From: Leptodactylus fallax
Lineage: Eukaryota > Chordata > Amphibia > Anura > Leptodactylidae
Direction of reading: 5' to 3'
Assembly: GCA_947044405.1 (NCBI GenBank)
Contig: CAMRHE010000077.1
Location: 5,547,501-5,611,500 of the forward strand
Length of the DNA stretch: 64,000 nt
Each line of letters begins with the position of its first letter. Position 1 is the first letter of the stretch. A program made the translations under genes and the position numbers. The notes beneath the pieces were generated by a model. It was given only the letters and a program-made list of their open reading frames with translations, was not told where the DNA came from and searched no databases. Below are positions 31,607 through 42,575 of this stretch, one piece after another.

Positions 31607-32160
31607 TAGGGCTCATTCACACAAACAATTTTCACATCTGACTGCAAGGGCCCATGCACACGACTGTGTGCAAGGTCCGTTTGCTGTCCGGGTTTTCCCG
31701 GTTAGCACACTGACCCATACATTTCTGTCGACCCATGCACATGACCGTGTATTATAGTCCGGGCTGCAAAACTCAGGACAGGTCCTATTCCTATTGAATG
31801 AATGGGGCTGCGGAAGCATGGCCTGTGCACGGGCAGCACGCGGATGACATCCATGTGCCGCCCATGTAACGGCCGTGCCGTTCAATCACGACCGGCAGCC
31901 TGAACAAGGGGCCTAAACCAGACAGCACTCAGACTGACCACTGACACATATTAGTCTATGGACATATCCATAGGTCTGAATTTCCACACAGTCCTAGTTT
32001 TCTCCTTCATTCAGTGGCTAAAAAGTCAGTGGGTAAAAAAATTACAAAAACCTACAGCACATGGACGCCATCTGTGTGCAGTCTGTTTTTCACTGATGGT
32101 TACCAAGAAATGTTGAAAAAAAACATCAGTTTTTTTGACTGAATTGAACAATCGATAAAA
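31607..32160. mobile_element. Nested pair of 'CACACGACTG/CATTCACAC' MITEs
   Basis: An outer element begins 'TTAGGGCTCATTCACACAAAC' near 31607. Within it 'CAAGGGCCCATGCACACGACTGTG' starts a second element (about 31646) that ends near 'GGCAGCCTGAACAAGGGGCCT' (about 31915). The core 'GACAGGTCCTATTCCTATTGAATGAATGGGGC' is typical of the group. Outer-type text ('CACACAGTCC', 'CATGGACGCCATCTGTGTGCAGTC') resumes afterwards. The outer right end is uncertain. Confidence 0.45.
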
Positions 32161-32640
32161 GCTGATGACATTTGGACAAGAGAAAAACTGATTCAATAGT
32201 GATATAAAATCATCTGTTATTTCCTTGTTTTACCTTGTTCATCTAAGCCAGGTATAATTTTATACTAAAGCTTGTACATACACGGCTGGATCAGTTTTTT
32301 GGAGGTCTAGATTTTTGGTTAAACTCAAAGTGGTTTTTACCCATGACCACTGACCATCCAGATGCTTTGAATTAGACATTATTTCTCATTGCATAATGAC
32401 GTCTAGTCGACAGGACCGGAACATGGCAGCCTGTAATTGTTCACATTTCTCTTCTCTTCCGATCTGGACTGCTATGACCATTTATTCTTCCACCTGGAAC
32501 TTGTCTTGCAACACAGACATCTTTGGCTCTTCACTTTTCCAGACACCTGATCCACATTTTCCTGCATATACAAAGTCCCCATTCTGCTGCTATCCCAATT
32601 ATTATATATATGATATAAAAATCCCCTGTAAACAAATGAC
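32161..32640. other. Unassigned DNA
   Basis: An 87-codon plus frame at 32396-32659 shows no recognisable domain or splice context. Confidence 0.35.
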
Positions 32641-32703
32641 ACCAGCATATGTATCTTAAATTAACAATCAATAACCCTTAATTAATTCCTCCTCTGTGTC
32701 CCC

Positions 32704-33074
32704 TTAAAGGGTTTGTTCAGGATCAGAAATATTAATGCAGGCAGCAGGCTAGGGTTATGAATAAAAATGCACTGACACTTACCTGCATCCTCCCCTCTGT
32801 CCCTGCTCTGGGCCAGCCATCACCTTCACTGCACTAATTGTATATGGAGCGGCTGCAGCACTGATGTCAAGTTGACGGGACCGCTGCAGCCACCCACTGC
32901 TCTCTACAGTACAGCAGTATACAGTGTTGGGCTGCTGCGGTTCGACTGTTGTGACATCTGACTGCAGCCGCTCTGTATGAAAGTAAAGGTGATAGACAGC
33001 CCAGTGCAGGTAAAGGGGGAATGTACAGTATAACATCTGCCTGCTTAAAATTTATGATAGGACAACCCCTTTAA
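32704..33074. mobile_element. TTAA-flanked MITE, copy A
   Basis: TTAA at 32704-32707 and 33071-33074; inverted ends AAAGGGTTTGTTCAGGA and ATAGGACAACCCCTTT. GC-rich palindromic centre ('GGAGCGGCTGCAGCACTG' against 'CTGACTGCAGCCGCTC'). Confidence 0.75.
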
Positions 33075-33142
33075 ATTAATAGTGCCCCTCAATAAATAAT
33101 GCCTCTGTGCCCCCCTAATTGATAATACTCCTGTATGCCTCC

Positions 33143-33542
33143 TTAAAAGGGTTGTTCAGGAAATACAGAACTGGAGCAGGAGGCTGGGTAAGGTGAAACA
33201 TATATAAAAAAAAAACATACCTTTCCCCAGCGCTCTGGTGTCCTCCATTGCTGTCCGGTCCAGCGTCGTCCAGGGTCTTGTTCTGGAACTGGAACGTCAC
33301 TTGCATATGTCACCAGTGACATCCCAGGTCCTTTTCTGTGACTGTTAAAACCACTGTTTGGCCTCAACAGTCATGTGTGGCCAGGACTTCTGCCAGAACA
33401 AGGCCCCGGGCGACGCTGGACTGGACAGCAATGGGCGACACCAGGGTACCAGAGACAGATGAGTATGTTTTTTTTTTTATGTTTCACCTTCCCTGGACTT
33501 CTGCCCAAGTACTGTACTGTAATTCCTGGACAACCCCTTTAA
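33143..33542. mobile_element. TTAA-flanked MITE, copy B
   Basis: TTAA at 33143-33146 and 33539-33542; inverted ends AAAGGGTTGTTCAGGAAATACAG and CTGTAATTCCTGGACAACCCCTTT. The arms mirror around 'GGTGTCCTCCATTGCTGTCCGGTCC', so antisense frames on both strands look alike. Sits 69 bp from copy A in the same tandem array. Confidence 0.8.
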
Positions 33543-33703
33543 ATCATTAATGCCCACCTTGAATTAGTATAGCCCTCTTACACCCTTACATAAATACTGC
33601 CTCTCAATAGCTCCCTTATATTAATAATGCCCCTGCTTGCCGTAGTGTCCCCTTATGTTTATTGCCCCCCATCCTCCCTGCAGCCTACAAGGTGCCATCA
33701 CCA

Positions 33704-33960
33704 CAGGACGTCTATGTCCCAGCTCAGGCAGCGCTATGTAGTGACGTCATCACGCCCTCCTGAGCCGGGACGCTGACGTCTTAGTTGTTGCTAGAGAATC
33801 TCTAGGCAGCAAGCCACTACAAGCCCGAGGCCTACAGGTTATAGAATGGCAGAGCAGGGAGCAGTTGAAATTTTTGTGTGTACTTGCGGTGGCTTTAAAG
33901 TGGGCCCCACAAAGTCAGTGGGCCCTGGGCCACTGCAACCCCTGCCACCCTGCGAGCTAC
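33704..33960. repeat. GC-richer interspersed repeat fragment
   Basis: 'AGTGACGTCATCACGCCCTCCTGAGCC' and 'GTGGGCCCCACAAAGTCAGTGGGCCCTGGGCC' resemble frog repeat modules. A CRE-like TGACGTCA occurs at about 33742-33749; in this context it is probably repeat sequence. Confidence 0.35.
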
Positions 33961-35080
33961 TCCTTTGATCATAATATGTTGATTTTCTATTTTTATGTTG
34001 TTACTACATGGATAATGGGAAAAATGTAGAATAAATGATACATTTCTGATTCTAATAGATAACCATCTTTTTGGTGTGTACACTAAGCAGGAATATACTG
34101 CAGTAAAGTATGTCAGGCTCCAGTCGCAGATCGCTCACAGGCTTTAGGGAGTTATTACATTTAATTAAAACCTGAAAGAAAAAAAAAAACTTTCCAGAGT
34201 CGTATCAGCAGAAGGTAGATAAAGAAAGACTCTGGGGACATTCCAGGATGTAAGAAGGAGGTTACTGTCCCGGAGGCTGGAAAAACAAGCTGACCGCTCA
34301 ATTAGTCAATGATTAACACTGTAGTAGGTTACTAACACTATGCTGGCAGCCATTGTCTTTATGTCGCTTCAGTGGGAAGGATACAGTAACTATAGTTTTA
34401 CACTCTAATACAGGAAACCCTACAAGGCATAATACCATTGACTGGTAACAGAGCTGCAAATCAGTTCACATGGTTATTGGCTTTAAGCTATAACTTGTAA
34501 CATCATCCTATGACCACTGATGTGCTAATAGTATACATTCACTCTGTGTTAACAGTTTTTTGATCATTTTAAGCCAACCTCTTATATGGCATTAATTCTT
34601 GGTCTTTATATATCTATTACCAGAAGAAAACTAGGGATTGTGTAGCCTCAGTGCTTTGTGCCCCCTATAGGTAAACCCCTTTTGTAACATATTATATGAA
34701 TAGCTTTGAAAATGGTGGCCATTGCACTGATCTGTTGGAACATACTGTTGTGCAGTGGACTCGGCTTGTATGGCTATTCCTTTACTTTTAAATTCATTCT
34801 GTAGATAAGGTGACACCTTTTTGAGATGACTATCTGAAGTTGTATTGGAAAGTGATGTCAAAAAAGATGTCCATTATGGTTAATACCTGGTGGAACTGAA
34901 CATCTGTCATAGGAAATCTGGTCCAGCTAATAGAGTAATCTTCTCACAGATGTGGTCTTTTGGAGAGGTGTCACTGTATTTAGGTAGCTATAGTGGTAAC
35001 TGTGCAATTACAAATATATTTCATTCATCATGTAAGGCATCAGTTATTTAATTCTATGGTTTGTTAGGATTTCTAGCGGG
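33961..35080. other. Unassigned DNA
   Basis: No supportable gene, RNA or complete element in 1.1 kb of AT-rich sequence. Confidence 0.35.
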
Positions 35081-35369
35081 TTAAGCTGAAGCCCCACGTT
35101 ACAAAAACGCAGCATTTTACATTACCTGCAAAGTGATTGGGATTTTGGATAATCCCATCCACACATTGCAGAATAATATCTCAATGGAAAAGCTGTGGTT
35201 TCGTTTCAAAAACGCCTGCGTTTTTGAAAATCGCAACATGTCAATTATGCTTGTGGAAACGCTGGCATTTTCTGTATAGGTATAATACGGGCAGAAAGTC
35301 CGCAGAGGAAAACTCTGCAAAAACACACTGAAATACACTGTGTTTGGCTACGTGGGGCCTTAGTCTTAA
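35081..35369. mobile_element. Harbinger-like MITE, TTAA flanks
   Basis: TTAA at 35081-35084 and 35366-35369. The left end is GCTGAAGCCCCACGTTAC; the right end CTACGTGGGGCCTTAGTC mirrors it. 'CCCATCCACACATTGCAG', 'GCGTTTTTGAAAATCGCAACATGTCAATTATGC' and the mirrored 'GGTATAATACGGGCAGAAAGTCCGC' are as in 8253-8622. Confidence 0.75.
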
Positions 35370-35466
35370 AAGGATTTTATGACTCAAATATTGATGACCT
35401 ATCCTTAGCATCAGTATCAGATTGGTGGGGGTCTGACACCTGTCATCCCCACCGATCAGAGTTTTG
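35364..35466. repeat. TTAA MITE fragment ('GATGACCTATCCTTAGCATC')
   Basis: 'TTGATGACCTATCCTTAGCATCAGTATCAGATTGGTGGGGGTCTGACACC' is the half-element core of a very common frog MITE. It abuts the previous copy and shares its TTAA. Confidence 0.55.
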
Positions 35467-36730
35467 ATTTTACAAACCATGTGACATCATATTCATCTGT
35501 GACATGGCCTGTGTTAAGCTCAGTCCATTCAAGCAAATAGGGATAAGCTGTATTACCAAGCACAGCCTCTCTACAATGTATGGCGCTGTGCTTTATATAC
35601 AGGGAAGAATCTACAGCATTCAGGTGAGATTCTTCATACAGATAGTTGGTAATGGTGCAAGGTGTAGGGTGGTCATGTCACACTTTGAGTATAGTATTTG
35701 AGATAATGGTCATAGATTTCAAGTAGTAACTTTTAAGATGCCCAGCTCTGCAGGTTTACATTCCTGTGACCTTATTCTTATGATTAATTATTAAACCAGA
35801 CATGAAAATGCTTTGGCTCTCCAGCTGTTGTGCAATTCTAAGTACATACACACCCTGTTAGCTGGCATATGTGTGCTGCAAGCTATACTCTTGTATAGTA
35901 AGTATATCAACTAAAAAAACAAAACAATAGAAGATACACAATGAATAGACACAATGTACACATTACATGTAATAAATACACACAAATAATCCTACTGTTT
36001 TATTCTAAACCCTCTCTTTGATACTGTCTTGCCTTGTATTGCAATCAGAACTGTGAGAAATCTGTTAAGATTCCTCCTAGATTTGGCACAAGAGATCAGG
36101 CATTTTTTTCTTCTTGCAAACCTTTTACCCAACCTGTGTATGGCTGTAAGGTAGCCAGTCTGCAGCAGCAGAACTTCCCCATTTTTCTCTTTGCCATAGG
36201 AGACCAGACATGACAAGTGTACCCCCTTAGTAAAGCTCCACCCTAATAAGTCATCTGCCAGACAATAATGGAAGGACCCAAGAGGAAATTAACTAAATTT
36301 CTCTAAAAGCATTTATGTAGCTGCAGAAATCCTGAGGCGTTACGTCCAGTCTGGGTAGAGTTGTCTTCTGTTTCCTTTTACCATTCATTTCTAGATTTAA
36401 TGTAACTTTAAGGAGAGAGGTCTCTTATAGACCACCTCCTCAGAATGATAGCTCCTCAGACTCTTAAGCAGTTACAAAGCCAATAAACACTACAGATCAT
36501 GACACAGAGAAGAGGTCTTTCTGAAGTGATACATCCCTGTTCTACCAAAACCAGATTTCGTCTTTGAGAATCAGAGTATGGTGAAGGCATGGGTCTGGGA
36601 AGCTGCCATTTACTGTGATCAGCTGGTTACTCTGGAGATTTCCCCTATAAAGGAAACTCTTTCAGTCTTAGAAAGAGAATTTTGCTGTTGGTGATACTCC
36701 AAGTAAGTATAATACTGAGGTTGAAAGATC
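35467..36730. other. Repeat-poor DNA
   Basis: No repeat signature is seen at 35990-36640. A 74-codon minus frame at 35992-36216 is rich in Lys/Arg but matches nothing I know and starts without splice context, so I leave it uncalled. Confidence 0.35.
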
Positions 36731-37115
36731 TTAAAGCTGAAGCCCCACGTTGCGAAAACGCAGTGTTTTGGTCGTGGCAAAAAATACCGCGTTTTACAGT
36801 ATCTGCAACGTGGATGGGATTCTGCTTGATACCATCTACACATTGCATAAAAAATTCTGCAGCAGAAAAGCTGCGTTTTCAAAAACCCTTGTATTTTTAA
36901 AGATCTAGTAAATCCCATCCACACATTGCAGAAAAATATGCGCAGCGGAAATGCTGCAATTTCCAAAACCATTGTTGTTTTGGATATCTCAGCATGTCAA
37001 TTATACCTATGGAAATACTGACAGTTTCCCTTTAGGTATAATGGAAGCAGAAAGACCGCAGAGGAAACCTCTGATCACTTTCTGTGAAAAGCACTGTGGG
37101 AAAAACCCCCACGCC
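36731..37115. mobile_element. Two fused Harbinger-like MITE copies
   Basis: 'TTAAAGCTGAAGCCCCACGTTGCG' starts a copy that runs to about 36900. A second core ('CCCATCCACACATTGCAGAAAAATATGCGCAGCGG', 'GCATGTCAATTATACCTATGG' and its mirror) follows and ends near 'GGGAAAAACCCCCACGCC'. The 36902-37115 half is most like 9886-10204. Confidence 0.6.
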
Positions 37116-37335
37116 TTATGATATTTTCTCACTAAAATGGTAATATTGTTAGGATATGTGACCCCATTCATTTGGATCTTATTGCTTGGTCCCCCACGAT
37201 CCTCAGATTGAACGGCCTGTAACACTAGTTAGATCACATGATTGAATGGAGTTGGCTTCTACGGCTTTGTTCTCCATGATATGTATAACATGATATGATA
37301 GGAATACTCCTACCCCGAAATCTACCCCAAACTGA

Positions 37336-37780
37336 ATGTTTAGTGCATTAGTATATGAAACAGTAGAAAAGATTTGTAGTATTGATGAGGTTGTTTATAT
37401 CATATGGTGTTTTGTGGGATTCTATAAAAGATCCAGACACATTGATGATTTACAATTTTCCGTAGGTAAATCCATTGATCTGAGAGTGATGGCTATGGTT
37501 GATAGTGATGGTTATGTAGGATACATAGTTCAATTATTAACATTACAGAAGCTGCTATGGGAAAAGGGGTAGATGGAGCAATATTGGGAGATGATGTGGG
37601 GCAGCCTCTCAGCTTAGTAATAGGGCCAGACTTGAAAGAGGATTATATAACATTTTTGTAGATTGCTAGAAGCTGGGGTTGGGGAAAATTCACCATCTCA
37701 ACTCTATCTTTGATCATAGTACTAGCAATAGAGCTTTATTTGGAGCGATTAAATCCAATGTGTGGGTTGCACTGAGAGGA
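37336..37780 (+). pseudogene. Decayed piggyBac-like transposase fragment
   Basis: A 78-codon frame (37336-37572) contains SIDE, then a basic FYKRSR, then VDSDGYVGY. This is the order seen in piggyBac-family transposases around the first catalytic Asp (IDE, GRS/SR, then a D..GYV strand). A +1 shift continues with GAILGDDV and DYITFL (about 37569-37660), at the place of the family's LG.DVV and DNFFT segments, but the DNFFT aspartate is missing. A last frame gives SNRALFGAIKSN (about 37720-37760), like the R.NR...IKS block. At least two frameshifts and several stops make it inactive. The assignment comes from motif order, not a search; a different transposase or chance remains possible. It is the best in-window candidate relative of a TTAA-specific enzyme. 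Confidence 0.45.
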
Positions 37781-37784
37781 TGAA

Positions 37785-38259
37785 AGTTTCAGTAATAGTT
37801 TCTTTGTGGTTAACGCTTTCTTCTTATTGCTATGGTTTAGGTATTGGATTTTTCTGCATTCATTTGTTGGTAGAGGAAAAATGTAGTTAAAAATTGAAAC
37901 ATAGTCAAAATAAAACCATGAAAACCACAGACTGGCAGGTTGTGCTGAAATGAAGTGTGGGTGTATCTCAGAGGGAGCCAAGCAGGGCAGGGCGGGGAGG
38001 GAAAGCCTAACACTCCGGCTTTGAAGGTATCACGGCTGAAAAGTTACATTCTTGTTAGGACAAAGGGAAGATCCAGTCCATGAACGTGTATATAGACACC
38101 TGTGTTTAGAAAGATGAATAAAGAAAGAATCTGAGCCAGAATAATGACCTATTATACTTATTGTGTCTGCCATTTTAATCTATTGACTACTTCTTCATTT
38201 TCTGCTTATTCACTGCAAGGGTATAGACTCAGTGTCATGGGAAGACTCTTCTTCAAGCC
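37785..38259. other. Unassigned DNA
   Basis: No supportable feature. A G-rich patch (GCAGGGCAGGGCGGGGAGGG) lies at 37982-38001. Confidence 0.35.
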
Positions 38260-38525
38260 TTAAAGGGGTTGTGTCGGACTGGGGATAAGTTTCTGATCGC
38301 TGGGGGCTCAAGCACTTCATTCACTGCTGTGGGGCAGTCAGGACTGTAATCTCCCGCAGGCCCCATAGAAGTGAATAGAGCACTGGTCATGCAAGTGCAC
38401 TGGTGCTCCTTTCACAAGGAGGTTTTAGGGGGACTTTCAGGTCCCCCGTTCTCCTGATCACTGAGGGACCTGGTGGTTAGGACCCAAGTGACTGGACACT
38501 TATCTAGTGTCAGTGATCAGTCAAC
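38260..38525. mobile_element. TTAA MITE, one end kept
   Basis: TTAA at 38260-38263 followed by AGGGGTTGTGTCGGACTGGGG; mirrored internal text 'GATCGCTGGGGGCTCAAGCAC' against 'GGTCCCCCGTTCTCCTGATCACTGAGG', with 'CTGGACACTTATC' at the right. The terminal TTAA at the right is lost. Confidence 0.55.
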
Positions 38526-38931
38526 AATTGAGCAAAAAATGTCATTTGTCACATGACCACATCTTTTATGGACACATAACATCATGACTTGTCAGCAGCA
38601 CACTGCCCTGTGTAACCAGGACAATGTCCTGCTGACAAATGTAAACTGTATAGGAATAAATAGTTCACACCAATGATTGGTGCATGTAAATGCAGATACG
38701 TGGGCAACGATCAGGAACATTTTTTTCTTAAGAATGTCCATTCCCGATCATTACCTTGCTTTTCGATCTTTGTAAAAGGGCCCTTATTCTCTCCTAGACC
38801 TAGAAACAGTAGATCCCAACAACTGGGCCAATAATCAGTCCATGTAAAAAGGCCTTCAGACATTAATTTTTCTCAATAGTGTAGAACTACTAACCCTGCA
38901 TTACCTTTTCTATCTTAGCCTTCTTCTCTTA
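38526..38931. repeat. Diverged MITE-like DNA
   Basis: 'GTTCACACCAATGATTGG' and 'CGATCTTTGTAAAAGGGCCC' at 38660-38785 look like ends of a frog repeat with an 'AAAAGGGCC' terminus; similar text is near 54174-54360. The remainder is unassigned. Confidence 0.35.
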
Positions 38932-39839
38932 GTTGAAGAGGACCTGTCACCAGGTCTGAAATGCCCAATGACATAACTCATCTGATAGACACTGTCACCC
39001 TGAGAATTTAGTTTTTTTTTTTAAATTTATCTAAATCTGTTCAGCCTTTCCAAAGATATAAGCACTGTTAGGGCCAACACGGAAAATGAAGAGAAATTGA
39101 GGTGAAATTGAGGTGGACTCTTCAGACCCCGGAGTATAATATGAGTAGGCTCAAGGGAGATGTAAAAAATAAAAAAAACAGTTATATTCACCTTCCATCA
39201 CCTCTTTTGGGCCTCCTCGTGGCTTCCAGTGATCTGTGCCTTCTTTCTCTGGGCACGTGATGTCACAGAAGAGCTGGCATCTGTCACTTTTCTGTGACTT
39301 TATGCATTTGTGGTCACCGCTGAGGCCCAGAGTAGGAAGACACAGATCACCAGACGCTGCAAGGAGGCCCAAAAGAGGTGAGGGAAGGTGAGTATAAATG
39401 TTTTTTATTTTTTACACCTCCCCTGGGCCTTCATCTATTATACTCTGAGGTCTGAAGAGTCCCCAGAGTATAATAATTTACTGCAAATCATGTTGTGATG
39501 ACTATTTTAGTTCATCCCAGATGAATCCCATATTTTCCGGTTTCATTAAAAACTAAACAATTTGAAATATTCGGGTCGAATCTAGTTTGTTGCGAACCAA
39601 CAACTAGTGGTAGCACTGCATGACATACAACAAGCAGAGACCCCGCCCCCAGATAAACCAACATGTTACTTCCCACTTGGCTAGTATACCCTAATTTGCA
39701 TCAGCTATAGAAGGGCCTATATCTTTGGAATGGCTGAATGGATTTGGATAAATAAAGTACCAAAATGCTCATGGTGACAGCACCGATCATATGATGTATG
39801 TCATTGGGCTTTTCAGACTTGATGACAGGTCCTCTTTAA
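38932..39839. mobile_element. TTAA-type inverted element with an internal insertion
   Basis: The left arm 'GAGGACCTGTCACCAGGTCTGAAATGCCCAATGACATA...CATTCAGCC.TTCCAAAGATATA' (38937-39065) is the inverse of the right arm ending 'GCTTTTCAGACTTGATGACAGGTCCTCTTTAA' (39615-39839; TTAA 39836-39839). A GC-rich frog-family core ('CAAGCAGAGACCCCGCCCCCAGATAAACC') follows the insertion at 39080-39596. Confidence 0.65.
39080..39596. mobile_element. End-damaged relative of the hAT-like MITE
   Basis: 'CTCTTCAGACCCCGGAGTATAATATGAG', 'GTTATATTCACCTTCCATCACCTC' and the mirrored 'CTGAGGTCTGAAGAGTCCCCAGAGTATAATAA' match the body of 18545-19162. The TAGAGATG termini are missing. A 6-bp CCAACA occurs at both edges (39074-39079 and 39597-39602), which may be chance. 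Confidence 0.5.
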
Positions 39840-41135
39840 AGCAAGAACTAAGCACCATTTGTCCTTTCTGTGTCATGGACTGTTCCCCTGTGCTGCATAG
39901 AACTATTACTGGTGACCACCTCCATTATATCTATTTCATGGCAGCATGATCACTGATACAGGACATCATTTAAAGATGAAAAATGGGGAACATTCATAGT
40001 GAACAATACATATTCATTGTGTAGAAACGTTACAAAAAAAGTGGGTTTTAAAGTGAAATGAGACTGTAAATAGTGTATAGCAGTAATGTACAGTACAGTA
40101 TGCCATCACAGAGTATTAAGTAGTCCATATTATATCACAATTTGTATCACCATTGTGAATGTTGCAGTACAGGAATAATAAAAGTCAGTGGGTGCTGTGT
40201 TGCACGCTTCCTGAACAAGTGCATCCTGTATGGGAATTGGGCTCTTGGTTTTAAAGATGCTGCAGATGTTGCCCTGTGGTCCTGCTGTGATCATGAGCCG
40301 CAAGGGAAGCTCAAGTAATACAGAGAGAACATTGCGTATTGTGCACAGTTGTCAGACATGCAATTTTAATGACTGCGCTTTCTAAAATCCTATTTACAGA
40401 TTATTGGGTTTTTGTCCACACCAATTTTGGAATCATTTGAAGTAAGCTGCATTTTCTTTCATTGTCACATACTCCAAGTATGGCAGATTTAGGACTAGTC
40501 TATAGTGTAAAGTCCATTAGCTGATGCTTGCCGTCTCTATTTGGTAGGAGCTGAGCTCCTAAAGTGATATTGAAATTTTGCTGTTGTAAGATCAGTTAAT
40601 TTCTGAAATGGAGCATATTTGCTAATGCAAGTATATTAGAAAACTTTATGTAAAAGCATCCTTACCTTTACTGCCAGATTATTAATTCTCCAAGGAGACA
40701 CCAGTTAATTCAGTTAAACATTCTACAATCTAATTAGTCTTGATTTTATAAGGGTTGCCATTTTACTTAATGTACTGTCTCTATGGGATATAGTAAGTAA
40801 ATCAACCACATTGCACTGTAGTTGGGGACAGTGGCAAAACTTTAGGTTTTGAGGGAGTCAAAGTCTTAACGTAAGGAGGGAGACAATTTAATGCCCAAAT
40901 TGTGCATATGCAGTTCTGTGTATATATAGACAGGTGGCAAACGAGGGTCATACACTACTTCTTTCACAGATTTTGCTAAGATACTGCAGATGAAACCCAG
41001 ACAACAATGTTGATTTACTCTGCTTCTTGACCAGTCCATCTCCTACCCTACCCTGTGCCCCACAGGAAGCTAAGGAACTCTAGTCAAAGGGTGTAGGAAT
41101 ATGGACTCATAGCACCATTATATACCGGTAGTTTG
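39840..41135. other. Unassigned DNA
   Basis: No supportable gene or complete element in 1.3 kb. Confidence 0.35.
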
Positions 41136-41310
41136 ATATATTGGTTCCCCCACATAGTATAATGCTCCCTTGTGGCCACCACAGTATAATGCTCCATCTT
41201 TCTGGCCCCCTTACAATAAAATGCCCCCTTGTGGCTGCAATTCTAAAGCTCCCTCCTTGTGGCCCTTATACAGTATAATTCCCTCTTGTAGCCTCCATAC
41301 AGTAAAATAC
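41136..41310. repeat. Degenerate minisatellite ('AGTATAATGCTCCCTTGTGGCC')
   Basis: Five units of about 32-38 bp, each with a variant of CAGTATAATGCTCC followed by CTTGTGGCC, starting near 41154, 41190, 41215, 41250 and 41275. It is followed at 41370-41415 by a diverged 'GGCTGCCCCACTGAATCTGGGATAGTTGGGAGGTATG' repeat end. Confidence 0.75.
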
Positions 41311-42436
41311 AAACAAATGCAGATAGAATTGAAGTTAGTACAAAATGCCGACAGTGGGATAGCACCCAAAATCTGGGGCTGCCCCACTGAATCTGGGATA
41401 GTTGGGAGGTATGGTATAAAGTATAAAATAATACAGGTAATTTATATATTGGCATTGCTGCAGATCTAGCTTTTGAATAGAAATTGTAACAAGCACCAAT
41501 AATGAAAAGCGTTACTACTTACTTGCTTTGGTTACATGTTGTCATCAGGGTTATCTTATAGTGTGATCCCTAAAAGTATTCTACCTCATTTTCCTTGTCC
41601 TACAATTTCCAAGCTATGTGCTGTACTTCTGCTGCGACAGGTTCATTTCTCTGCAGTGTTTTCCCTCATTACACAGAGGACATTAGCTCCTTGTTCACAG
41701 ATGGTAAGGCTGTGCACAGTTAAAAACTAAACCTTCCGCTCCCAGAGATGCCTGGAGTGCATTGGCAGACTGAGGTTCCATAAAAAGGAGACTTGACTGT
41801 AAGTCTGCTCAGCAGAATTCTGTTAAAGTAGCCCAAAACACCATCAGACTGGTGGTCCAGAGTGTTAAATATTAATGCAAACTTTATTTCATCATCGGGT
41901 CAGCTTTAGGCCTAGACCCTAGAAATAAGATGTTTTTGTTTTTTGATTGGAAGGTGCATGAATTATAAACAATAATAAACCGGGAAAGCTTCATATGATG
42001 CATTGTGAGTCTTGAGTCCAAGATAGGTTAGGGTGGCAAATTCATGGATTTTTAATGAAATTACCAATCTGAAGTACAGATTGAAGTTCAGTACAATATC
42101 TTCATTTGGCATGAAAAGGTTAATTTTCTCTTTTTTGAGAAGGACTAAGTTAAATAAATTTTCTTTCAAAGGGATTCAGAAAGGTGATCAAAGAAATGTA
42201 TTCAGCTTTCATGTGGTGAGGGTGACCTATAGACCCTCAGGGTTATGGACCAGGTGGCAGATAGGAACAATGTGAACCCTTTAAGTTATGCCAGTGGTTA
42301 TGGCCCCCCTAAGGCTATTGCACCCTCTGCACCCCCTTAAGTTACGCTCCTGGGGAGTTGGGTGAGATAGGTCATATTAAGATGAATGCAGATGAATGGC
42401 ATGTATCAACTATAACATGGGGTTGACAAGCTTGTG
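41311..42436. other. Mostly unassigned DNA
   Basis: Short repeat phrases occur at 41370-41415 and 42290-42355 ('GGCCCCCCTAAGGCTATTGCACCC', 'TTAAGTTACGCTCC'), the latter like 59805-59968. Antisense 70-80-codon frames near 42000-42275 have no motif. Confidence 0.35.
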
Positions 42437-42575
42437 TTAAAGAGATGTTCCATAAAGCCTGGGGACCCAAACGGAGACTCTCTGCTGGATCCCGGGTGAA
42501 AGGAGAGGTGAGTGCATAGTGTTTGTTATTTTAAGCTTCCCTAGGGATTAAAAATGAAGTGGAACACCCCTTTAA
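42437..42575. mobile_element. Short TTAA-flanked MITE (139 bp)
   Basis: TTAA at 42437-42440 and 42572-42575; inverted ends AGAGATGTTCCA and TGGAACACCCCTT. It is the smallest of the TTAA group here. Confidence 0.75.

Larger units (their letters stand above)
32641..33703. repeat. Degenerate tandem repeat ('TAATGCCCC...CCCCTTA') hosting two MITEs
   Basis: Units of roughly 30-40 bp with 'AATAATGCC', 'CTGTGCCCCCCTAATTGATAATACTCC' and 'CTCCCTTATATTAATAATGCCCC' recur at 32641-32703, 33075-33142 and 33543-33670. They are separated by two TTAA-flanked insertions. The units themselves contain CCTTAAT/TTAA-like words, natural targets for such elements. Confidence 0.55.

Noticed and set aside
33742..33749. 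TGACGTCA as a cAMP-response element
   Set aside because: It lies in an interspersed repeat fragment with no promoter nearby, so I do not list it as a regulatory site.
39074..39602. CCAACA direct repeat as the target duplication of the inner hAT-like copy
   Set aside because: Six bases, not the 8 expected for hAT, and the element's termini are missing, so chance cannot be excluded.
41136..41310. CRISPR-like array of short repeats
   Set aside because: The units are contiguous and degenerate, without unique spacers, in a vertebrate genome; it is a minisatellite.
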